Positions 12,801-23,500 of a stretch of 64,000 nucleotides of DNA are shown here, one piece after another. Positions within the stretch are counted from its first letter, which is position 1. Each line of letters opens with the position of its first letter. The notes beneath the pieces were generated by a model, which was not told the origin of the DNA, did not search any database, and saw nothing but the letters and a program-made list of their open reading frames with translations. Source of the DNA: Cyanophora paradoxa (lineage: Eukaryota; Glaucocystophyceae; Cyanophorales; Cyanophoraceae); NCBI GenBank assembly GCA_004431415.1, contig QPMI01000416.1:682001-746000 (forward strand), in the 5' to 3' direction. The position numbers and the translations under genes were made by a program.

Positions 12801-15800
12801 ACACGTGGCGCTGGCGCTCCTTTGCCACCCGCGCCTCTTGCCGTACGGCTTTAGCGAGCACGAGCGGCGCTGGAGCCGTACGCGCGCCATCCGCTGCCCC
12901 TAGCGCCGCGGCTTCCGCCGTGACCTAGAGCTGTCGCCGCGCCCTCCGCCGCCCCTCTCACCATCCCCGCCCCCTCATCTCCCCCGCCCCAGGCGCGATC
13001 GACTTCGGCCCGACGTACAAGTACGAGCTCAACTCGGCGGAGTACGTCCGCAGGAAGTGCGTCTCCGGTTCTATGTTTTCGTCGTCTTCCTTCGCGCTTT
13101 CGTCTCTATGTTTTCTCCTTGCTCCTTGCTCTCGTCCCCTCTCTCCTCCCCGCTCTCCTCTCTTGGCTTCGCTTTGCTTCGCTGAGCGTGGGCGGGCCTC
13201 CTCCTCCCCCCCCCTCCTTAGGGACGGCGGCCTGCGCCCCCCCGCCTGGTGCGACCGCGTGCTCTGGAGCGTACCCCCCTCGGCCTCCTCCCCCTCCCCC
13301 TCCGCCGAGAACAAGAAGAGGAACGAGGACCCTTCTTCTTCTTCGTCGCCGTCGCCATCGCCGAAGGAGGAACGGTCGTCTAAGGGGGAACGGTCCTCCG
13401 CGGTCTCGCTGCGCTCCTACCGGCGGCACGAGCTGGCGGCCTCGGACCACCGGCCCGTCTCCGCTTCCTTCGAGCTCCTCGTACCCCTCCCCATCCCATC
13501 CCCCCCTCCCCCCCTCTCTGACTCCTCCTCTCCTCTCGGCAGGGTCGGCGGGTGGAGCGGGCCCGGGAGGCGGCGGTGGTGGAGGCCCTCCACCGGCGCC
13601 TCGACGCCCTCGAGAACGACTCCCTGCCCCAGGTAGGGGGGGAGGAGGGGAGGGGGTGGGGGTGGGGGGGGAGCGAGCGAGAGAGAGAGAGAGCCGTGGC
13701 CGTGAGGGGCCGGGGGGGGGGGGGGGGGGGGGGGAGGGCGCTCCATCTAGTGCCCCAGCACCCTCCGGGCGCCGCAGGGGCGGGCTGCTGGGGCCGGCCT
13801 GCCCGGGGGCCTTGCCCCGGGGCCGGGTAGAGGAGGACTGGCGGGCCTTGATGGAACAGCAGGGGCGACCCCGCCGAAGGGAAGGGCCCTACGTCCCTCT
13901 AGGCGCCCCGCCCCGCCCCTCTCCTAGCTCGGCCGGCTCTCTCCCCGGGGGCCCTTCCCCACCCCCTCTCTCGCGGCCTTTGACGCCCGCCTCTCGCCAG
14001 CCCTAGATAGATACGCCGCCCGGCCTTTGATTTAGATAGATAGATAGATAGCCGTAGATAGATAGCCAGCCCTGTAGGGGCCCCTGCTAACCCCCGCCCC
14101 CCGCCCCGCAGGTCCGCTTCCAGCCGCCCTCCCTCGAGGCCGACGTGCGCCGTACCCCCCCTCCCCTAGCGCCGGCCCGCCGCTCGTCCGCCTCGAACGG
14201 CAGCTTTATAGAGAGCATTCTTTATAAAGTTCTTCATAAGGAAAGTTCCTATGCACTATGGAAACCTTGTGATTGGGACCTAATCTAATTCGAACGCAGC
14301 TCGGCGTAGTGGAGTTCGACACGCCCTCGCGCCGCTCCATCCTGCTCGAGAACACCGGCCAGGCCCGTACCCCCCCACTCACCCCCCCCTTGCCTGTCCT
14401 TGTTCTTCATTTTTTAAGGGGCATGTACGTACGCGCAGTTCGTGGCGGCCTGGCGGCTCGTTCCCAAGCCGGGGGACGAGCGCGTCTGCGCCCCGTGGCT
14501 CCGCGTCGAGCCGCAGGCACGCGCCCGCGGGCGTACCCCCCTCGCGTCTTCGCCCCTCTCCTTACCGATTCTGGCGGGGGTAGGAGGGCATCGTGGGCCC
14601 GGGGGAGAGTGCGGAGATCACGCTCACGGCGCACGTCACGAGGCGCGCGCCGTACTCCCCCCCCCGCCATTCATCGTACCCCTCTCTCACCCCTTGCGTG
14701 CAGGCGAACGGCGGCGCGGCTGACGGAGGAGGGGGTACCCCTTGAGGAGATCGTGGTCCTCCACCTCGACAGGGGGCGCGACTACTTCGTGCGCAATCGC
14801 GTCCCCCCCCCCCGCGCCGCCCCGCCCAGCCCGGATCTCAGAACAGATCGCGCTCAGATCACGGCGACGGGCCGCTACGTTCGCTCCTGCTTCGGCTGCT
14901 CCCTCGACTACCTCGCTGCAGTACCCCGTTCGGCTGGATTCCGCGGATCGACGTACCCCTCACGCCTCTCCTCGCCGCAGCGGTCCGAGCCCGTGCGGGG
15001 CCCGCCGCCCCCTGCCGGGGAAGAGCACGTACCCTCCCCCCGACGGGCGCGTGTACCCCGGGAGATCATCCGACTCGTCGAGCACCTCATGGAGCCCGAG
15101 TCCAACATGGGCCAGGCCCGCCCTGTACCCCTCCGAGCCTTCTTCCCCCCTGTCCTCTGACCCTGCCGCAGCGGGGTCTGTTCTTGGAGGGCGGCGACCC
15201 CGCCGAGGTACCCGTACCCCCGGCTCCTTCCTCCCCTCCCAAATGACGTACCCCGTGCTCAGGTCGCTGCGCTGCGGGACTGCCTGGACACGGGCGAACC
15301 ATTCCCGCCCTCGGCCAGTGCGTGGGAGCCTTCCGTACCCGGCCATCCATCCTATCCAACGGCGTACCCCCCCTCAGGCATCCTCTCCGTCGCGGAGACT
15401 CTCGTGCGGCTACTCGACAGGCGCGCACTGAACTGTACGGATGTCTGCGTTCTTCCTTACCGAATTGAGCGCAGCCTGGAGACGCCCGTCGTACCCCTGC
15501 CCGCCCAGGTACCCCTCTTGAACCCCTTCCCCCCTCTTTATCCTCATCCGGGGTACCAGGCGCGGCTCATCGCGCCGCTGGCCCTCCCGACGTCCTTCGG
15601 GGCCAACCTGCCCGCCCTGCCCGACCCCTCCGAGGTCCGCCGTACCCCCCCTGCAAACCGCGTACCCCGCCTCGAGCTCGACACCGGTACCCCCGCAGGT
15701 CATGGCCTCGACGCCGGTCCACCTCGTGACGTTCTCGTACATTGCGGCGTTCCTCCGGGAGGTCTGTACCCCCCGCAATCCGCCCCTGGCCCGCTACTCA

Positions 15801-16074
15801 TGGCCTATCCCCTTCACAGATCCTGCGCCACTCGGAGACCAACCGTCTCTCGCCCGACGACGTCGGTACCCCTTCTCGTTATCTCCCTCCCTCGTCGCCC
15901 TGCGTTGCAGGCCGATACGCCTTTTTCGCCGCAGCGGCTGTCTTCGCGGAGGTGCTCCTTCGGCCGCCGGGGGCCGGCGCGGCCGGCGCGGCGGGCGGCG
16001 CGGCGGGCGGCGCGGGGCGCGAGGCGTCGCGTCGGCGGCGCGCGTTCCTAGCCCAGTACCTCAACAGCCTGTAG
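9893..16074 (+). CDS. OCRL: OCRL/INPP5B-like inositol polyphosphate 5-phosphatase (PH - 5-phosphatase - ASH - RhoGAP-like)
   Basis: Known family role: removes the 5-phosphate of PI(4,5)P2 on endosomes, Golgi and plasma membrane. Seen: ATG at 9893 (MALAAAVQRELRSEDKTLI, donor gtgcgc). A PH-like part follows (VFMFTRNLFGRLRLGGVFCI near 10220-10310). The catalytic domain has WNVNG (11088), QEIVPL (about 11250), GNKGGVG (11892), a histidine in the HLSAHD-type motif (about 12040), GDLNYR (12301), PAWCDRVLW (13241) and SDHRPV (13442). An ASH segment spans about 14290-14930 (ILLENTGQ, LHLDRGRDYFV, SCFGCSLDY). The RhoGAP-like fold spans about 15060-16074 (REIIRLVEHLMEPESNMGQ, CLDTGEPFPPSAS, VTFSYIAAFLREILRHSETN). 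Odd: the Arg-finger position reads GLFLEGG, with Leu where active GAPs have Arg, as expected for OCRL-type dead GAPs. About 18 introns, most with C-rich GTACCCC donors. Stop at 16072-16074. Exon edges in the PH-to-phosphatase linker (10.4-11.0 kb) are uncertain. Confidence 0.88.
13712..13734. repeat. Poly-G tract (about 23 G) in intron
   Basis: Homopolymer in an OCRL-like intron, directly after a GA dinucleotide tract (about 13675-13693). It is prone to slippage and to length error in sequencing. Confidence 0.8.
14004..14075. repeat. TAGA microsatellite in intron
   Basis: Interrupted TAGA tetranucleotide repeats (three runs) lie in an OCRL-like intron just before the ASH exons. Confidence 0.75.
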
Positions 16075-17521
16075 CCCAAAGCTAAGGTCTTATATGAAGG
16101 TCCGGAAGCTAAGGTCTTTGATCACAATCCTGTAACTAGTACTATGACAGGTGGTCTTTTTGACCAGTGTGACGTGACGCACGCATTTGATATCACACGA
16201 CTCACGTGGTGATTCCGGGGTTTGATAACCATTTCCGATCATCAAACGATAACCTAATGATCATGATTTGCGCGCAAACTGGTTTTCAACTGCACGTCTG
16301 TCCGAGTTCTGTCCAAAATAGGTTTCGAGTTCTAGCTGTAGGTTTCGAGTTGGAAATTATTAGCTACGGTGAGAGTTCGCTGGTACTTCAACTTGATCAT
16401 GCATATGAACGTGCACATGCATAGACTCTGCCATAGAGTCGAGGTCGAAAATGAACTTCGGAATGACGTCCAACCGGCCAACCTCATTTTACAACTGGTC
16501 CCGCCGTTTCATGATCAAGGTTTGACGGTCACTGAGTCACGTTTGACGCAGGTTTGACAGTCACGCGACTCACGCCGCGACTCACGCGTAAGGTCCGCGA
16601 GCTCCGAACGGCACTACAAGCTCGAAACGGCACGTCAGTGAGTCACGGTATCAGCTCCGAGCTGCAGGATGATGCCAGCATTGCCAGGATCCCGAGGCCC
16701 AGGTTTCGAGTTGTAAATAATTGGCTGCGTTGAGAGTTCGACGGAACTTGCACATGCTCGATCATCGGATAATGAATGACGTCCAACCGGCCAACCACAT
16801 TTGACAACTGGTCCCGTTTGACGCAGGTTTGATGGTCACGCGTACGGCCCGCGGCCCGCGAGCTCCGAACGGCACTGCAAGCTCGAAACGGCTCGTCACG
16901 GTGTCACCTCCGAGCTGCAGCTTGGCAGGAGGCCCAGGCCCGGTCCGGATCCGAAGGCAGCACTCGCAGCATTCCGATCGGAGCATCGGTGACATCTCAA
17001 CCTTGAGGCAGGTGACCGTGCTTCGGGACTAGCAACGATCCGGCTACGATCTGGATCCAGAACTAGCTATAGCGATTTTAAGAAATATTATATGGGGCGG
17101 GCCGCGGTGACGGCGCCGGCGTGAAGCACGAAATAAAAACCACTTCGAATTTTAATTTTCCACCTGTTCATTGATCCAGCCCTGGCAGGGATTTCGAATT
17201 CCATCTTTTCACAAATTTTAATTTGTTGTCGCTCCAGGGACCTCGCTAAAGAACTTGAAAACTTCATTTGGAATGATCACGAGCCATGATCAGTGTCACC
17301 ATCACGTCACTTCATCCGTCACTGCGTCATCACCTTCCGAATTTGCAGCGGCAACTTCGATGGTTCGTCGTTTCATGCATAAACCACATTCGCACGCGAA
17401 TCGGCTTAGCTTTGCGGTCCCTTTAAATTTCGTGGGCGGCTCTGCTCCGGCCCAGATCAGTGCTCGTAGCGAATTCCCAGACTCGCTGCCGGTTTTAGAC
17501 CAACCTCTCTCTGGCGCCAGC
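16075..17521. other. Intergenic region with a diverged tandem duplication
   Basis: No gene seen. It separates the OCRL-like stop from the signal-peptide ATG of the modular gene. AT-rich blocks near 17040-17260 may hold the modular gene's promoter, but no element is certain. Confidence 0.45.
16335..16925. repeat. Two diverged direct copies (~230-340 bp)
   Basis: Shared blocks in the same order: ggtttcgagttg with gagagttcg (16340 and 16700), gacgtccaaccggccaacc (about 16464 and 16779), and gagctccgaacggcactgca-type sequence (about 16598 and 16860). The second copy is shorter. Both are rich in gactcacg/gtcacg motifs. Confidence 0.7.
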
Positions 17522-20500
17522 ATGGCGCCGCACGCGCGCCGCTCCGGCCAGCTTTGGCCGCGCGCACCTCTCTGCCTCGCGCTTGCGGTCCTCGTGGCAG
17601 CGCTCTTGGCTGGCCTGAGCGACGCCGGCGCCGACGCCTCGCGCGATGCGCATTCCGATCGCCTGAGTTTTGGTGCGTGCCTCCGCGCAGTGCCCTCAAA
17701 GCATCATCATTTTAATTTGTGCGACAGTCTTTGATGGGACCGCTCATCCCGACTTTGAGCACGTATACGTACGCGCGAAGCGGGCTCTTCTCGATCATGA
17801 GACGAAGCCCACTGCTCCGCCTACCCCGACGCCCAAGCCGGAGCCGTGCACGAAGGACGTCGCCGCCCTTCCGAAGAGCCTCGAGACCGCCAAGGTGCGA
17901 CCGCTAGGCTTAGAGATCAGATCGCGCCATGTGCGCAACTAATTATTAGACTTACATGTACAACTTTTGAAGCCCCGGCCCGTTTCCAGCACGCGCACTT
18001 CTGACATGTCTGCTCACGATCGGCTCCGGTCCACGATATGCGCGCCGCAGGCCGATTACATCCTGCCAGGGCTGAGCTCCGTCAGCGTCATGCGGACCGC
18101 GTCCAACAAATGCACCGGCGTCTACGATTGCTGGGGTGAATACGTTGAGGTAAGCCGGCGCCGTCGATGCCCGTTATCGGCTTGAGCCCGAATAGAGGCT
18201 CGGCAAACTCAATGTTTTGGATCCGCTTTGCTCGCCCATGGTCAGCTGCAGCATGCTAATTTCGGCTCTTCGGAATTCAGTTCAAATCCGGGACGACGGA
18301 GGCGACGCGCTCGAAGACAAACATCACCCTCGCGCTGAACCCGATCATCGACACCGCAGCCAAAGCCGAGGCGCTCTCCGCCCTCCAGCTCGAGGTCAAG
18401 ATGCGCGGTGCGCACGCGCCCCGCCGCGCGCTGGAGATCAATATTCAAGACCGCACACGCATGAGCTGCAGCTGCGTACGCGGCGTGCGCGATTCGCAAT
18501 GATAACAGCAGCTCAAGCCGCAACATAAAATCCTATAGGAACACGACAGGAATTCATAGCTTAAGCTTGCCGATCGCGAGTGCTCAAGCTTTCGCTAACC
18601 GCGACGGCGAGCAGGTCCTCACGGGAAGGAGATCCTGTGGGTATGGGAGGTCTACAATTACGACACCAAGAACTGGGTCATGCTCGGCAACAACAACAAC
18701 ACCGATCCCGCCTACACCCCTTCTCTCGCGTGGTGCGCGCGCCGAGCATGCGCAGCGCAGCACTCGCGCTTAAGCTTGCCTTGAATTAATTTGCTAGCGC
18801 TGCGAGCTCACGTCGAGGTGGGACCTTCCGCGCAGGACGTGGGTGACGCTGAAGTTCCCCGCGCTGTCCGGACCGGCACTCCCGTATCTGAAGAAGGACG
18901 GCTCGACGTACACCGTCCTCGTCCGCCAGACCTGCATGAGTGCGCAGCCGCTGGGCCTAGATCTAGAGTGCTGCCGATCGCAGCCCCGACTAACAATTGC
19001 AATATTAATTGTGCAAGCCTTGCAAATTGGAGCGCCGTGCATTCTGACTTGTCCTCGCCGGCGCAGCGCTCAAGGCGGACGCGATCAACATCGACTACAT
19101 GGCGGTGAACTTCGTGTACGCGTGCGACGGAGAGGAGACCCCGACCCCGACCCCGACTCCGGTTACCCCCACCCCGACCGAGGCCCCCCCTGCTCCGCCT
19201 ACCCCGACGCCCAAGCCGGAGCCGTGCACGAAGGACGTCGCCGCCCTTCCGAAGAGCCTCGAGACCGCCAAGGTGCGACCGCTAGGCTTAGAGATCAGAT
19301 CGCGCCATGTGCGCAACTAATTATTAGACTTACATGTACAACTTTTGAAGCCCCGGCCCGTTTCCAGCACGCGCACTTCTGACATGTCTGCTCACGATCG
19401 GCTCCGGTCCACGATATGCGCGCCGCAGGCCGATTACATCCTGCCAGGGCTGAGCTCCGTCAGCGTCATGCGGACCGCGTCCAACAAATGCACCGGCGTC
19501 TACGATTGCTGGGGTGAATACGTTGAGGTAAGCCGGCGCCGTCGATGCCCGTTATCGGCTTGAGCCGAATAGAGGCTCGGCAAACTCAATGTTTTGGATC
19601 CGCTTTGCTCGCCCATGGTCAGCTGCAGCATGCTAATTTCGGCTCTTCGGAATTCAGTTCAAATCCGGGACGACGGAGGCGACGCGCTCGAAGACAAACA
19701 TCACCCTCGCGCTGAACCCGATCATCGACACCGCAGCCAAAGCCGAGGCGCTCTCCGCCCTCCAGCTCGAGGTCAAGATGCGCGGTGCGCACGCGCCCCG
19801 CCGCGCGCTGGAGATCAATATTCAAGACCGCACACGCATGAGCTGCAGCTGCGTACGCGGCGTGCGCGATTCGCAATGATAACAGCAGCTCAAGCCGCAA
19901 CATAAAATCCTATAGGAACACGACAGGAATTCATAGCTTAAGCTTGCCGATCGCGAGTGCTCAAGCTTTCGCTAACCGCGACGGCGAGCAGGTCCTCACG
20001 GGAAGGAGATCCTGTGGGTATGGGAGGTCTACAATTACGACACCAAGAACTGGGTCATGCTCGGCAACAACAACAACACCGATCCCGCCTACACCCCTTC
20101 TCTCGCGTGGTGCGCGCGCCGAGCATGCGCAGCGCAGCACTCGCGCTTAAGCTTGCCTTGAATTAATTTGCTAGCGCTGCGAGCTCACGTCGAGGTGGGA
20201 CCTTCCGCGCAGGACGTGGGTGACGCTGAAGTTCCCCGCGCTGTCCGGACCGGCACTCCCGTATCTGAAGAAGGACGGCTCGACGTACACCGTCCTCGTC
20301 CGCCAGACCTGCATGAGTGCGCAGCCGCTGGGCCTAGATCTAGAGTGCTGCCGATCGCAGCCCCGACTAACAATTGCAATATTAATTGTGCAAGCCTTGC
20401 AAATTGGAGCGCCGTGCATTCTGACTTGTCCTCGCCGGCGCAGCGCTCAAGGCGGACGCGATCAACATCGACTACATGGCGGTGAACTTCGTGTACGCGT

Positions 20501-23500
20501 GCGACGGAGAGGAGACCCCGACCCCGACCCCGACTCCGGTTACCCCCACCCCGACCGAGGCCCCCCTGCTCCGCCTACCCGACGCCCAAGCCGGAGCCGT
20601 GCACGAAGGACGTCGCCGCCCTTCCGAAGAGCCTCGAGACCGCCAAGGTGCGACCGCTAGGCTTAGAGATCAGATCGCGCCATGTGCGCAACTAATTATT
20701 AGACTTACATGTACAACTTTTGAAGCCCCGGCCCGTTTCCAGCACGCGCACTTCTGACATGTCTGCTCACGATCGGCTCCGGTCCACGATATGCGCGCCG
20801 CAGGCCGATTACATCCTGCCAGGGCTGAGCTCCGTCAGCGTCATGCGGACCGCGTCCAACAAATGCACCGGCGTCTACGATTGCTGGGGTGAATACGTTG
20901 AGGTAAGCCGGCGCCGGAGGCGACGCGCTCGAAGACAAACATCACCCTCGCGCTGAACCCGATCATCGACACCGCAGCCAAAGCCGAGGCGCTCTCCGCC
21001 CTCCAGCTCGAGGTCAAGATGCGCGGTGCGCACGCGCCCCGCCGCGCGCTGGAGATCAATATTCAAGACCGCACACGCATGAGCTGCAGCTGCGTACGCG
21101 GCGTGCGCGATTCGCAATGATAACAGCAGCTCAAGCCGCAACATAAAATCCTATAGGAACACGACAGGAATTCATAGCTTAAGCTTGCCGATCGCGAGTG
21201 CTCAAGCTTTCGCTAACCGCGACGGCGAGCAGGTCCTCACGGAAGGAGATCCTGTGGGTATGGGAGGTCTACAATTACGACACCAAGAACTGGGTCATGC
21301 TCGGCAACAACAACAACACCGATCCCGCCTACACCCCTTCTCTCGCGTGGTGCGCGCGCCGAGCATGCGCAGCGCAGCACTCGCGCTTAAGCTTGCCTTG
21401 AATTAATTTGCTAGCGCTGCGAGCTCACGTCGAGGTGGGACCTTCCGCGCAGGACGTGGGTGACGCTGAAGTTCCCCGCGCTGTCCGGACCGGCACTCCC
21501 GTATCTGAAGAAGGACGGCTCGACGTACACCGTCCTCGTCCGCCAGACCTGCATGAGTGCGCAGCCGCTGGGCCTAGATCTAGAGTGCTGCGATCGCAGC
21601 CCCGACTAACAATTGCAATATTAATTGTGCAAGCCTTGCAAATTGGAGCGCCGTGCATTCTGACTTGTCCTCGCCGGCGCAGCGCTCAAGGCGGACGCGA
21701 TCAACATCGACTACATGGCGGTGAACTTCGTGTACGCGTGCGACGGAGAGGAGACCCCGACCCCGACCCCGACTCCGGTTACCCCCACCCCGACCGAGGC
21801 CCCCCCTGCTCCGCCTACCCCGACGCCCAAGCCGGAGCCGTGCACGAAGGACGTCGCCGCCCTTCCGAAGAGCCTCGAGACCGCCAAGGTGCGACCGCTA
21901 GGCTTAGAGATCAGATCGCGCCATGTGCGCAACTAATTATTAGACTTACATGTACAACTTTTGAAGCCCCGGCCCGTTTCCAGCACGCGCACTTCTGACA
22001 TGTCTGCTCACGATCGGCTCCGGTCCACGATATGCGCGCCGCAGGCCGATTACATCCTGCCAGGGCTGAGCTCCGTCAGCGTCATGCGGACCGCGTCCAA
22101 CAAATGCACCGGCGTCTACGATTGCTGGGGTGAATACGTTGAGGTAAGCCGGCGCCGGAGGCGACGCGCTCGAAGACAAACATCACCCTCGCGCTGAACC
22201 CGATCATCGACACCGCAGCCAAAGCCGAGGCGCTCTCCGCCCTCCAGCTCGAGGTCAAGATGCGCGGTGCGCACGCGCCCCGCCGCGCGCTGGAGATCAA
22301 TATTCAAGACCGCACACGCATGAGCTGCAGCTGCGTACGCGGCGTGCGCGATTCGCAATGATAACAGCAGCTCAAGCCGCAACATAAAATCCTATAGGAA
22401 CACGACAGGAATTCATAGCTTAAGCTTGCCGATCGCGAGTGCTCAAGCTTTCGCTAACCGCGACGGCGAGCAGGTCCTCACGGGAAGGAGATCCTGTGGG
22501 TATGGGAGGTCTACAATTACGACACCAAGAACTGGGTCATGCTCGGCAACAACAACAACACCGATCCCGCCTACACCCTTCTCTCGCGTGGTGCGCGCGC
22601 CGAGCATGCGCAGCGCAGCACTCGCGCTTAAGCTTGCCTTGAATTAATTTGCTAGCGCTGCGAGCTCACGTCGAGGTGGGACCTTCCGCGCAGGACGTGG
22701 GTGACGCTGAAGTTCCCCGCGCTGTCCGGACCGGCACTCCCGTATCTGAAGAAGGACGGCTCGACGTACACCGTCCTCGTCCGCCAGACCTGCATGAGTG
22801 CGCAGCCGCTGGGCCTAGATCTAGAGTGCTGCCGATCGCAGCCCCGACTAACAATTGCAATATTAATTGTGCAAGCCTTGCAAATTGGAGCGCCGTGCAT
22901 TCTGACTTGTCCTCGCCGGCGCAGCGCTCAAGGCGGACGCGATCAACATCGACTACATGGCGGTGAACTTCGTGTACGCGTGCGACGGAGAGGAGACCCC
23001 GACCCCGACCCCGACTCCGGTTACCCCCACCCCGACCGAGGCCCCCCCTGCTCCGCCTACCCCGACGCCCAAGCCGGAGCCGTGCACGAAGGACGTCGCC
23101 GCCCTTCCGAAGAGCCTCGAGACCGCCAAGGTGCGACCGCTAGGCTTAGAGATCAGATCGCGCCATGTGCGCAACTAATTATTAGACTTACATGTACAAC
23201 TTTTGAAGCCCCGGCCCGTTTCCAGCACGCGCACTTCTGACATGTCTGCTCACGATCGGCTCCGGTCCACGATATGCGCGCCGCAGGCCGATTACATCCT
23301 GCCAGGGCTGAGCTCCGTCAGCGTCATGCGGACCGCGTCCAACAAATGCACCGGCGTCTACGATTGCTGGGGTGAATACGTTGAGGTAAGCCGGCGCCGG
23401 AGGCGACGCGCTCGAAGACAAACATCACCCTCGCGCTGAACCCGATCATCGACACCGCAGCCAAAGCCGAGGCGCTCTCCGCCCTCCAGCTCGAGGTCAA

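Noticed and set aside
17255-17521. Longer N-terminus of the modular protein
   Set aside because: The frame is open upstream, but the signal peptide begins right at the ATG at 17522, and an extension would bury it.
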